Of a DNA stretch of 64,000 nt, positions 34,836 to 45,207 are shown piece by piece. The translations under genes were made by a program, and so were the position numbers. Source of the stretch: Cryphonectria parasitica EP155 (taxonomy: Eukaryota; Ascomycota; Sordariomycetes; Diaporthales; Cryphonectriaceae); assembly GCF_011745365.1 (NCBI RefSeq), contig NW_024468909.1:7068001-7132000 (forward strand), in the 5' to 3' direction. The number at the start of each line of letters is the position of its first letter. Position 1 is the first letter of the stretch. The notes below the pieces were generated by a model, which was not told the DNA's origin, did no database searches, and saw only the letters and a program-made list of their open reading frames with translations.

Positions 34836-36592
34836 TCATTCCAAATATCTAGTTGGCATACGGCTAGTCCGCCCAGAAGATCGACGAATTGGTGGTGAAT
34901 CCTTACGTGGAATGTCTGCATTATCGTCCTCAGAGTCCTCCTCGTCAACCTCGTCTTGAACCTCCACAATATCCTCAGCAGGCAAATCCTCCTCTTCCTG
35001 GGCTGTGTTGGCCTCTTCTCCAGCCGAAAGTGCCTCTGAAATAGTCATAAAGCGTTTGTTAGGATTGGGGATCTTCTTGCGCTTTCGGGTCTTCGAAATA
35101 GCTTCGTTCTGAGCCTTAAGGGAGGCATTTCGCTGTCGGAGCAAGATAACCTCAGCTTGGAGGTCTTTAAGGTGATTTGCGATCCTCCTCAACTTGCTGC
35201 GTTCGTTGTAGCTTCGGTCTCGGCCTATAGCAGTAATAAACTCATGGGAAATGGGCTCATTCTCCTCGTTCTCCTCCAACTCATCTGCTCCTCGTTTTTG
35301 CTTATCCTCCTGGATTTCCTCATGAGATAGGGCTTTATAGCGATTAATTGGATAATTGCTACTATGTTTCCATTCTCCTTTTACTACTTTAGAAGTAATT
35401 GCTGCTCTGGCTGTAATGAGACACTGTAGAAAGTTGATCTTGTTAACAGGGGCTGAGTTTGTGAGATCTTGCAACTTTTGAAGTTCTTTCCGATAGGCTG
35501 CTTTCAGTACAGCAAATATGCTGTTATCTAGTGGCTGGAGGCTGTAGGAGGTGTATGCGGGGAGAAAGCAAAGGAAAACGTTATTCAAGTAGCAAGAAGC
35601 TATGAACTCCGGCTGTTTTATATCAGCACATTATCCTCGAGAAATACTATCTTGAGCTTCAAAAGATCTTAACTTACTGATGTATAGCTATTATAGCCAT
35701 CTAGAATAAGGAGGATAGCTCGAGATATATCATTCTCACGGAGATTATTCATCTGAAGAAGGAAAAGATCCTCAAGCCATGCTACTGCGATTTCATTGCT
35801 TGTCCAGCTGTTTTGATCGGTAATCATGCGCCAGGTTGGCACAGACTGCTCCATGTCTTCAGAAAACCACTGTTTTTAAAGATCTTTGCTCTTGAAGATG
35901 ATGCCTGGGTTGAGAAGCTGGCTTGTAGCTGTACAGCTTTCAATGAGAGTAACCCAGCTTCTGTCCTGGCTGCTTTTGAGGAATGCCTTCTTTTTTTCAG
36001 AGGATCCAAGGACCAGCGAGTTCAGGCCTATCAAAAGTATCAGTTCAGGAGCTCTGAGATGAGGATTCCATAGAAATTTACTATATCCAGTCATAATGCC
36101 ACCCTTATCCACATTCACTGTAAGCTGTAGCTCAATCCACCCATATTCCTTCTCGCGAATGTCGAAATACTAGTTAACAGCTTTCGGGGTGAAGGCATCG
36201 TATCTGGTGGCTTCCTGGCGAGTGCCTATTTTATGGCGAATTTGAGGATTTCTCTTCTTGAAGCCCTCTATCCATTTGCAGCTAAGGGCATTGAGATCTC
36301 CCTTCTGCTTGAGGAGGGCTCCTACAACACCATGTACAGCAGAAGCTGATGAAGCATATCCTAGGCTCTCCTACTTGATAATTCATCTCGATATCTTCTT
36401 TTCCTCAGTAGTAGAAAGGCGTTGTTGAGGTTTCTTTGCTTCTTGAACTGAGAACCCTGCATGCAGCCGATCTGACAGCGTTTGGAGGGCGATTCCGTGT
36501 TTCTTGGCTGATTTTCGTAAAGATAAATGGTTATCTATAATATCGAAGAGAGCATCAGCCATATTCTCCTCATTCCAGGCGTGGGAAGGCAT
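34836..36592 (-). pseudogene. Pogo/Fot1 transposase, four in-frame stops
   Basis: Reading on the minus strand from the ATG at 36592 (MPSHAWNEENMADALFDII), one frame runs to 34836 if a 65-bp intron (35613-35677, GTAAGT...AACAG) is removed: 564 codons including the final stop. An N-terminal psq/CENP-B helix-turn-helix comes first (HLSLRKSAKKHGIALQTLSD). The DDE domain follows: first Asp in VNVDKGGIM, then GIIFKSKDL, SNEIAVAWLEDLF, second Asp in ILLILDGYNSYTS, and third Asp in LPAYTSYSLQPLD. A coiled coil (LKDLQAEVILLRQRNASLK) and an acidic tail close it. Stops: TGA at 36383-36385, TAG at 36371-36373, TAG at 36170-36172 and TAA at 35876-35878. Three of the four fit CpA-to-TpA changes on one strand or the other. 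There is no frameshift, so decay is slight. Confidence 0.9.
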
Positions 36593-36845
36593 TGTAGCTT
36601 GCTTGAGGTAGAAGATTGTTGAAGGAAAAGGATCATGGATATGAAGACAGGAAGGAACAGATATTAGCTTCCGGCATTGCCAGAATTGCGTCATAAGGCG
36701 TCCAGGCATAGATATAAGTATATCAATAGATTCGTCAATTAAAGGGCTATCTATCTATCAAAACAGTTTCTGAATAGCTTCAATATTGAGGAAATAATAT
36801 GTAAGTGAGGATGTTGGTATTTGTATGGCGCTGTCGGAAATTAGC

Positions 36846-36887
36846 TGTCCGGCGGGTACGGGTGTCCGGCAAGGGGGGGTCAGACAG
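36846..36887 (-). repeat. Right terminal inverted repeat (42 bp)
   Basis: Reverse complement is identical to 34684-34725 over all 42 bases; TA follows at 36888-36889. Confidence 0.97.
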
Positions 36888-36889
36888 TA

Positions 36890-37561
36890 CCTCTTATTTC
36901 TTATTTTTGAAATGTAGTCCTTCTTTATAAAATAGCATCATCAAGACTAGGAGGGACAATGAGCTTACTGACAAGAAGTCTGGATGATAGATAGAGGATT
37001 GCGATACCCCTCATTACTTTTAGCAGTCTGAAATGAACGAATGTGGTTGCTGAGATGGGAAGGAAACGACTTAAAACAAAGGAGAGGCCCAGCAACATGG
37101 TGCTATTCATAACTATTCCATCCTGTTATAGAAACTGAGAGGAGGGAAGAAAAATAATAAGATGGATGAATATGAAGTGAGACAGGCTAAACAGTATGTG
37201 AACAATAAATTATATGGTCAAGTAAGTTGGCATTGATGCTTCAGCAGAGGTCGCCTCGTTCATGTACAGTAAGTAAGTAACCTACAAGTCCACTAGAGCC
37301 TGCTAGGTAAGTACTCTTGGCACCCCGCAATCTGCCCAGCTCCCCTGCTGCCCACAGGGCCAATGCGGGGCCTAGAACCTTTTGCGGCTCTACTTTGGAT
37401 TGAATCGCATCCATGGATTTTTGGCCACCTTCTTCGCCAACCTCAACCTCGACATCGCCTTCGACACCTGCTACACACTTACAGATCCACCCTCCACCAC
37501 CGACCAAAACACCGACCACTCCTCGACCTCAACCTCTGTATCGGTACAAGACTCAGGCGCC
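36890..37561. other. Intergenic region upstream of srp54
   Basis: 672 bp. The last 200 bp are C-rich and probably hold the srp54 5' leader. No ORF kept. Confidence 0.55.
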
Positions 37562-39273
37562 ATGGTGCTTCAAGACCTCGGTCGCCGCATCAATGCGGCG
37601 GTGTCCGACCTCAATCGGGCGCCAAATCTCGACGAAAAGGTACCAGCTGCCTCCCCCTTCTTTCCCTCCAGCTTCACTACCCCCACGCCCAGGCGCAGGG
37701 GCGTCCTATACAGCGCGTCGGCCTGCTTCCTAGGTATGTATGGTTGCGCTGACTCTGTTCACCTTCACAGGCCTTCGAAGCTATGATCAAGGAGATCTCC
37801 TCGGCCCTCCTCGAAGCAGACGTCAACGTGCGGCTCGTCCAACAGCTCCGCAAGTCGATAAAATCAACAGTCAACTTCAAGGAGCTCGCGCCAGCGGTCA
37901 ACAAGAAGCGCCTCATCCAGAAGGCCGTGTTCGACGAGCTAGTCGACCTCGTCAACCCTCACCACGAGGCGTACAAGCCCAAGAAGGGCCGGTCCAATGT
38001 CATCATGTTCGTCGGTTTGCAGGGTGCCGGAAAGACAACCACCTGTACGAAGTTGGCCAGGCACTACCAGGCGAGAGGGTTCAAGGCCTGTCTAGTGTGC
38101 GCAGATACCTTCCGTGCGGGCGCCTTCGACCAGCTGAAGCAGAACGCCACCAAGGCCAAGATCCCCTACTACGGCAGCCTAACGGAGACGGACCCTGCCG
38201 TGGTCGCCAAGGAGGGCGTGGACAAGTTCAAGAAGGAGAAGTTCGAGGTCATCATCGTCGATACATCCGGCAGACACAGGCAGGAATCGGCACTGTTTCA
38301 GGAGATGGTGGACATCCAGAGCGCTGTCAAGCCAGATGAGACCATCATGGTGCTAGACGCCAGCATAGGCCAGCAGGCAGAGGCGCAGGCAAAAGCCTTC
38401 AAGGAGGCAGCAGATTTTGGCGCCATCATCATCACCAAGACGGACGGTCATGCGAGCGGAGGTGGCGCCATCTCAGCCGTCGCCGCCACACACACGCCCA
38501 TCGTCTTCATCGGCACGGGCGAGCACATGCTCGACCTCGAGCGCTTCGTTCCCAAGCAATTCATCTCCAAGCTCCTCGGCATGGGCGACATGGCCGGGCT
38601 GGTGGAGCACGTGCAGTCTCTGAAGCTGGACCAGAAAGACACCATCAAGCACATCACCGAAGGCGTGTTCACTATCCGCGACCTGCGCGACCAGCTGCAG
38701 AATATCATGAAGATGGGTCCCCTGTCCAAGATGGCAGGCATGATCCCCGGCATGTCCAACATGATGCAGGGCATGGACGACGACGAGGGTAATGCCAAGC
38801 TCCGCCGCATGCTCTACATCTGCGACTCTATGACCAAGAAGGAACTCGACTCGGACGGCAAGATGTTCATCGACCAGCCCGAACGCATGACCCGCGTCGC
38901 CAAAGGGTCAGGAACCAGCGTCAGGGAAGTCGAGGATCTGCTGACGCAGCAGCGCATGATGGCCGGCATGGCCAAGAAGATGGGCGGCAACATGAAGAAC
39001 ATGCAGCGCGCCCAGGCTGCCATGGGCGGCGGTAATAAGGCACAGCAGATGGCAGCCATGCAGAAGCGTCTCCAGAGCATGGGTGGTGGCGCCGGCGGTG
39101 CAGGTGGCATGCCAGATCTCAGCAGCATGATGAAGATGCTGGGTGGTGGTGGTGGCGGCGGCCCTGGCGGCGGCGGCGGCATGCCTGGCGGGATGGACAT
39201 CAATGCTATGATGAAGCAGATGGGTGGAATGATGGGCGGTTTGGGACAGGGCGGCCGTGGTGGGCGCAGATAA
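37562..39273 (+). CDS. srp54: Signal recognition particle 54 kDa protein
   Basis: GTPase of the cytosolic signal recognition particle; it binds signal peptides and SRP RNA and docks ribosomes at the ER. Exons 37562-37639 and 37771-39273 (131-bp intron, GTACCA...TCACAG) give 526 aa. The N domain starts [18 protein letters not shown]-domain motifs: G1 [10 protein letters not shown] (about 108-117), [16 protein letters not shown]3 DTSGRH, and G4 [11 protein letters not shown]. The M domain (from about 327) is Met-rich ([16 protein letters not shown]) and ends in Gly/Met repeats ([19 protein letters not shown]). The start is the ATG that opens the conserved N domain; upstream in-frame sequence has no family likeness. 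The gene is firmly identified. Confidence 0.96.
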
Positions 39274-40841
39274 CCAACCACGCTCCTTGCAGGTTACCAG
39301 TTGAATACTTTGGGGCGAGGGATCAGCATGGGTCGGCGTTTTTTTTGGGGGGGGGTAGAAGGCGGACACACCACACATCCAGTTTGTAACAGCAGGGCAA
39401 TTGCTCAAGACACCTTCTTTCTCAGTCCTCGATGGCTCAGCATTGTCATCTACTGCCCAGCCCTCTTGTTGCCCTACAAGACCACAGGCCAATGCCTCCC
39501 GGCGCATGGCTCTCTTATACAGGGCTTCCTCCTACACCCCCGCGCACTGGTGCTAACCCGAACCCGTCGAAAGCTGTCCTGCCCTGCGGCTCTGCCTCTG
39601 CTCGCCTCTCATCATTTTGCTGTCGTAATGCTGGCGGCTTCCATCTCCACCAGTGCCAGCACGTGCAATTGCACCGCTCGTCTTTACGCACCTTCATGAT
39701 GGCGAGACCAATTCGGCACAACGTCAGGAGCAGGCCCGCGGAAAACATCATGACCAAGGTCCAGAAGAAGAGCTCGGCGCCTGTTGATTGCCATGAGGAG
39801 AGGGCCGTATCTGGGATGCTGGTCTGGGTTGAAGGAGAAGGAGGAGGGGCGGTTGTGGCGGGGGTGGGTATGTACATGGTGTCGCTGTGCGTAACGTGTT
39901 ACGGTTTTATGTATTGTTGTAATTGGTCTGGGCGATTGGTTATCTGAATCACGAGATAATTTCTCGAGTAGACTCAAGGAATGGTATGAAGTCTGGAAAG
40001 CAAACTCATTGGTTTGCTTTGATGATAAGTAGGCTGGCGGAGGAATGGACCTGTGCCCGGCTTCAGGGAGGCATTATGCAAATCCAGGCTTAATATTGTT
40101 TGGAGTTTTATAAAGACTACAAATCCTTGCTTCTAGGTACTTAGAATTAAAGAGTGATAGAGAATAGAGGCTTGACTGCATTACTGAGGCCTTTTCATCG
40201 CGCCTGAAGTATCACACACAAGCTAAACCCTCTTTCCACTCGCAACTTGACTCACCGCCTACTGCCAGTGTCTTGCTCGAATGGCTCACCCTGGGCTGGC
40301 TGTGCCACAGTTTACGCCTCGCATACGCGGAGTATGTTTACTGCGCTCGACATCCGTGGGCGGCGTAGGCTAGACACACGAGAACGCGGGCTCAGAGCGT
40401 GCCCAATTTCGACAGTACTTGGGTGTGTGTCTATCAAGAACGCCAACAATCATCAAGGGAGAGAATTCGGGTTTGAACTAGGGTGTAAAGTCGTACGAGA
40501 ACAACATCAATATTTGACTAAGCATGTCCTCCTTGTGAAACGATGGGATGTCAGACCAGCAAGCGCTCAGCCTTGAGCTCCTCTGCGCACATGGCTTCCT
40601 CCCATCTCCCGTGATTTTGTACAAACAGAGAGCAAAAGTCAAGTTTAATTTCATGCCGCCCCGAACGCCAATGTCCTCCGCCTCAGACCCTATTCCCGGA
40701 TGCGGCCCAGTCCTATGTTCGAATGATTACCTCTGTGAACAGAGAATGTATTAGCCTTCGGAGACGTGGTACTCTAGATGACCAAAACATCACCAAACTC
40801 ACCAAAGATGTAGTAATTGTTACAGCACCACTTCATCTCCG
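39274..40841. other. Intergenic region, one weak small ORF
   Basis: 1.57 kb between the srp54 stop and the small mitochondrial gene. Apart from the weak 120-codon ORF at 39515-39877 nothing is supported. A T8-G9 run lies near 39338-39356. Confidence 0.5.
39515..39877 (-). CDS. Possible small single-pass membrane protein (weak)
   Basis: A 120-codon ORF with an ATG start. The N-terminus is Pro/Thr-rich (MYIPTPATTAPPPSPSTQ), followed by one good membrane helix (LFFWTLVMMFSAGLLLTLC) and a basic Cys/Trp-rich stretch (KDERCNCTCWHWWRWK). A GTGCGT donor-like site follows the helix, so the true gene may be spliced and the second half wrong. No family recognised. It may equally be chance. Confidence 0.3.
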   Translation of the reverse strand: MYIPTPATTAPPPSPSTQTSIPDTALSSWQSTGAELFFWTLVMMFSAGLLLTLCRIGLAIMKVRKDERCNCTCWHWWRWKPPALRQQNDERRAEAEPQGRTAFDGFGLAPVRGGVGGSPV

Positions 40842-41057
40842 TTACTCAACGGGCGTGGTGACATATGCAGCGCCGACACCAGACAGGCCGCCAATCAGGC
40901 CCACTGATGCCAAGAAGGTGCCCTTGGACATCTTCTCAGGCTGCAGGTTGGGTGGTTGTGTTGCGATCATCCGACGCTGAACCTGCCTGGCGGACACAGG
41001 GGCTCTTGAGCGGAGGGTGGAGAGGACGAGGCGGCGGGCGGCACAGTATTGACACAT
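40842..41057 (-). CDS. Small (71 aa) probable mitochondrial membrane protein
   Basis: A short ORF with ATG and TAA. The first 35 residues are rich in Arg, Ser and Ala with no acidic residue (CAARRLVLSTLRSRAPVSAR, then QVQRRMIATQPP), like a mitochondrial targeting sequence. Then come QPEKMSKGTFLASVGLIGGL and SGVGAAYVTTPVE, a Gly/Ala-rich hydrophobic helix that could cross the inner membrane. I do not recognise the family. The compact design (presequence plus one helix) resembles small subunits of respiratory or ATP synthase complexes, but that is inference. It lies alone, about 680 bp from the next gene. Confidence 0.55.
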   Translation of the reverse strand: MCQYCAARRLVLSTLRSRAPVSARQVQRRMIATQPPNLQPEKMSKGTFLASVGLIGGLSGVGAAYVTTPVE

Positions 41058-41739
41058 GTTTGGTAATTTCTCTTTTCTTTTCTGGGGAAGGTCTCAAGGC
41101 GATAAGTTATCGTTGATTGGTTCTCAGAAGTGAGACAAGCTTTTGTGTTGATTGGCGTGGAACTGTGAAGTGACAAGATGTAGGCGAAACAGAAAGAAGA
41201 GGTGTGTGCACTGTTACAGAAGTGAAACTCTTGATATAGGGTTGGTGAATGTGATTTTTCCTCATTGTCAGGTTATTACTTTTGGGATGCTGGGGCTTGT
41301 TATATTTGCAAAGGATTCGTGGTGGTGTGACTGCGGGTGCTTGTGAGTGGCGTGTTCGTCAGCTCATATTTTGTCGCCAGCCGAGTGTTAGCCCGTAGAA
41401 TCCCGAGGACAGATGACCTGCCAACTCAATTGCATTGTCCAAACTTAGAAATTATTGGTGCATATCATATGTTTCCATATCCAAGAACTTCCGGACACCA
41501 TTTGTCTTTTCTTGCTTTTCTTTTGAGGGGTGGGCGGAAGGAATGATGTAGCAAGTTCAAAAACCCCACTGCGGGACTTGCAGCCAATAATTTCTTCACA
41601 TGTGCTTCAGTTAGCATTTGTAGCAACATCTGCCGGTCAACCAGTTCCCAAGAATTACCCCATGATAGCACGTCACACTTGATTCAAATAAATCTCGAGT
41701 ATATCGACGTATTCATTTCTGTAAGTTTGTAATCTCCTG
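41058..41739. other. Intergenic region, nothing identified
   Basis: 682 bp upstream of the small mitochondrial gene and downstream of the CorA-like gene; no ORF worth keeping. Confidence 0.55.
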
Positions 41740-43398
41740 CTATGTGAAGCCAGCTGCTGCAAAGGAGAGAGACTTCGCACCACGGTGGCGCGAGCCAGCA
41801 TACTTGAGGTACAAGAACCAGGCAATGAACACAACGACCGTTAGTGAAATAGTGACGGCAATGTAGATCTTCCAACTACTCGAGGATTCGAGCTCAAATA
41901 GACCTGCTGACCAGATCGACTGCGCTGCATTAGTTTTCGGTACTTCCTTGGCTCATACAGCTGGTAGTTAGAACTGAACTTGCTCACAGTGATTAAACTC
42001 GATGGCAGAAAGAGCAACGTGAGAACCGTAATGGTCTTCATGGTCTCGCTATCCCGGGCTGCCAACATCGCGAGATGGTTGGAGTATTCTGTCACCGCCA
42101 AGGTAAGTTTGCTGTCCTTCTGCGTTACCAGACTGAAGGCCTTTTGATGAAATCGTAACCATGATTAGTAAATAATTACCACAATTTCAGAATGCAAAGG
42201 GCTGGTCAGGATTATGTTGCTTACCACGTTGATTTGTCCTCGAATTCTTGCAAGCATTTCCTTGGTCTTAGCGGCAATATATTCGGACCTGGCGAGGGTG
42301 AATTGTATTCTCTCCCGCAGAGCCACATCGTGCCTCTTGGCCATGAGCGCGAGCCCGGCCTCAGCTCGAAGCTGTTCCAAAAGATCTACCGACTTCAGTA
42401 AGTATAGCGCCCATTTGATATAAAATGTGCCAATGTGCTCGAAGTGGCACATCTCCGAGTGAGCCTCGTGAAGCCTCTTCAGCAGATTGTCATAATCTGC
42501 GAGCCACTGCAGTGTCGTGTGGGGAACTTGTAATTTCCAGGATGGCGCGGTCATTTCTGTCGCACTCTCCACTTCATATACTTTAAGAAGAGTTTTCTGA
42601 AAGATCTCGTTGTTCTCGCGCGAGCGGACCTCAAAAGCCAAGACGAGAAAGTATAGCGGATCGATCGAGATCAGTCTGCCTCGCTTGGATAATTGGCTCT
42701 CGATCGTCCGGCCCGTGGTCTCGGTTAGAGCAGACAAGAAACAGACAGTCGAACGATCGGAGAGTCTGATGCGCATCGAGATGTTGATAGAATTGCTGTG
42801 TTGTGGATTCCGGAGGAGCAAGACTGGATAGGCGTGTGCTCAAGGGTCAGAATATTCGTTTACACCAAGGTGGCCTCTGGAGAACACTATAGCTTCTTTA
42901 GACTTACCCAGCGCCTCAGGAATATCGCTATCGTCGTCTCGATATTGCGTATGATGCGACATGTGGAATCCCGGGAACCTGTCAGCGCCGAGAATGTGCG
43001 GCGGCAACCGGCATGCTTCGATGAGCCTCGCCAAAGACGCTTGTGAGATTTCCATGGGGGTTTCCCTGAAATTTCTATGGGCAGGATCGCCGGACGTCGA
43101 GCTTCAGAAAGTGTCAGTAGTAGTCATACCCTAGAGTAATAAATAATTATATGAATCCGGACAGGTCCATGTGCACGTACAGGAGAACAAACTCTCCTCC
43201 ACCATCGCTTATTTGATCCACTGATGGGCTGGTTATTGTATCTTCGATGGCTCGCAGCTCGGTCTCAAGACCTTCGTCGGTCAAGGTTGTTTGGCTTGAA
43301 ACCACATGGTCGCGATACCTCAGTCGTCGCAAACGGACGTTTGTTGAACCGGTCGTACGGATGTTCTGTAATAGACTAGGTATATCATCTGAGTCCAT
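41740..43398 (-). CDS. CorA-like two-TM protein
   Basis: Member of the large ascomycete family related to CorA metal-ion channels. Five exons: 43181-43398, 42908-43065, 42225-42823, 41988-42140 and 41740-41919, giving 435 aa. Introns are 115, 84, 84 and 68 bp, and all joins keep phase. The soluble N-part includes SLARLIEACRLPPHILG and a helical stalk (RRLHEAHSEM-like; ARSEYIAAKTKEMLARIRGQ, then INVAFSLVTQKDSKLTLAV). The end has the CorA pattern: RDSETMKTITVLTLLFLPSS (TM1, about 361-376), loop SIWSAGLFELESSSSW, and IYIAVTISLTVVVFIAWFLY (TM2, about 394-415). The GMN signature that follows TM1 in true Mg2+ channels is missing, so transport activity cannot be assumed. The start is the ATG opening MDSDDIPSLLQNIR. 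Confidence 0.82.
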
Positions 43399-43809
43399 TT
43401 TTTGGCACCGTTCATGCTACTTCACGACGGCCAACTGATGAAAGTACACAGATGCGTTTCAAATTTGAATAGTATAGGAAATTCAAAGAGGGCAACAGAA
43501 AGAGATGTCACAACTTGATGAAATTGCGAATTGTACCTCCAAATTCCAGTAAGGATTGGGAGTCACAAGTATCTAGTCTTCGGGCTGGTGTGCCTTGTCT
43601 ACTTATGTATTGTTGGTTGCTTACACTGCCACCGCCATGCATGCGCAGCGCAGGCATCCACATGCAGGTCGGCGGCTAGACGCATTATGATTTCAATGAC
43701 TTCAATATGAACCAGTGATTTTTCAATAATGATATTGATCTATGCGAGAGCGCCAAGGCATGTAAGACCAGACCATGATTGCAAATAAGTATAACCATTG
43801 CCAACCTGT
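43399..43809. other. Intergenic region, nothing identified
   Basis: 411 bp between two minus-strand genes; likely the CorA-like promoter and the oxygenase 3' end. Confidence 0.55.
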
Positions 43810-45207
43810 TTAACTCAAAAGCATCTCATACTTCAGCTCTTCCTGTGGCACCCCACTGAACTTGATACTCGTAGGATGCTTCCTCCTAGCCGGCAATACT
43901 CTCCTGATATAGAGATCTCCAACATTGATACTCTCGAAGCGGGGTTTCTCCCCGGGGTCGACACAGCAGTCGAGCACTTCCAAGTCAACATCCGGATCCA
44001 TAGTCAGGAAAAACGGCAGAGAATAGCGCTGATTTCCCGTGCGATTGCGAACCCGATGGACGGTGGCTGGAAACTTGCCGTTCGATTGCCGTTCTAGGTA
44101 CTGGCCGACATTACAAACAAATGTGCCTGGCTGGGGAGGCGCATCGACCCACAGACCGTCTTGGTTGAGGACCTCCAGAGCAGGCACAGAGTCTTGCAGG
44201 ACCAGCGTCAGCCCTGGGGCAGGATGGAAGAAAAGTGTTAGTTGAGGCTTCTGTGTCCTATTGTCACGTCTCAAACCGTGCTTAGATGGGCAGAGGTCTA
44301 TCTTACATGAAAAGTCAGCATGGGCGCCAAGGCCAACACTGGTCGACTCCTCGTCCATCGGTGTGGGCGGATAATATAGCGCTCTCATGCCGGTGATTGG
44401 AAACGTAAAGTGCTGGTCGAAAGCCTTCTCGTCCAGATCAAAGGCCAGGGCAAAGATCCGGACCAGCTTCATAGCCAGCACCAAGATGCGGTTGTAATAC
44501 TTGTAAAGCCCTTCCCGCCACCATGGCGCTTGGGACGGCCAGATATTCTGAGGCTGTGTGATGTGAGAAGGTGGCGCATGTCCAGTCTTGCCCTGGTAGT
44601 CCTGCTCGGGCTCTATCACACAGTCACCCATCGTGAACGCTTCCTTGATATCTTCAAGTCAAAAAAACTGTTAGTGTTGCGACTAAGGTGTGTTTTGGGG
44701 ATCTCATTGCTCTGCGACTTGCCTCCTTTGCTCCTTGGATCGAGTCTAGTCTCAAGCATTGGCTCGTAGCCTCTGATGGCGGGATTTCTCTGAACGTGCG
44801 CATCCATCTTGGCGTCTAGATCCAGTGCAAAGAAGCGCTTCAGCAGGCTGAAGGTCTCATCGATGAGATCTTCCGGGATACCATGATTCTTGATGTAGAA
44901 GAATCCGCAGTCATGACAGGCGTCGTAGATGTTTTTGGCAATGGCCTTCCTGGCCTCAAGAGAAGGGCTGTCAATGTCGGACAGGTCGATGGTTGGGATC
45001 GAAGTGAAGGAGGATGGTTTCTCTGCTACTTTGCGGTAGGTTGTTCCGGATCCTGAGTGGAAGTACACATATTGAGTATTATCCTGCTTCTTCTGTCAAT
45101 ATATACTATCTCGTCTAGTATTGATTTTGACACTCATGTGTGCTCCTTACATCAATCACTGCCTCTGTCTTTCCACCACTCGGAACTGCAGAGATGACGT
45201 CTGTCAT
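43810..45207 (-). CDS. 2-oxoglutarate/Fe(II) oxygenase, IPNS-like (first of two)
   Basis: Non-heme iron dioxygenase of the isopenicillin-N-synthase-like family; these hydroxylate or desaturate small molecules. Four exons, 45151-45207, 44723-45083, 44307-44651 and 43810-44213, give 388 aa. Exon 1 is only 19 codons (MTDVISAVPSGGKTEAVID) and supplies the ATG, since exon 2 has none before its conserved part. The N-terminal DIOX_N domain has IPTIDLSDID and CGFFYIKNHGIP. The iron triad is His250 and Asp252 (GAHADFS) with His307 (PATVHRV); the 2-oxoglutarate Arg is Arg317 of RYS. Intron 2 has a GC donor (AG|GCAAGT) and restores SKGDIKEAFTMG. Intron 3 (93 bp) is stop-free and in frame, and its removal restores ADFSWLTLVLQD. 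It shares a divergent promoter with the transporter at 45791. Substrate unknown. Confidence 0.88.

Larger units (their letters stand above)
34682..36889 (-). mobile_element. Pogo/Fot1-type DNA transposon, 2.2 kb, TA-flanked
   Basis: Complete Tc1/mariner-superfamily element of the pogo/Fot1 branch. The ends are perfect 42-bp inverted repeats (34684-34725 and 36846-36887) starting CTGTCTGACCCCCCCTTGCC. Both are flanked by TA (34682-34683 and 36888-36889), the usual target duplication of this superfamily. Element length without the TA copies is 2204 bp. It carries one gene on the minus strand, a DDE transposase interrupted by four stops. It sits between the glutaminase and srp54 and disrupts neither. 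Identical repeats suggest a fairly recent insertion; the stops mean this copy cannot make a full transposase. Confidence 0.95.

Noticed and set aside
40441..40500. tRNA-like box-B word (GGGTTTGAACTAGGG)
   Set aside because: No matching box A at the right distance and no cloverleaf stems by eye. Other TTCGA-type words in the window also failed, so no tRNA gene is called.
44652..44722. A frameshift breaking the first 2OG oxygenase
   Set aside because: The change of frame is explained by a GC-AG intron with perfect surrounding consensus that restores the conserved sequence.
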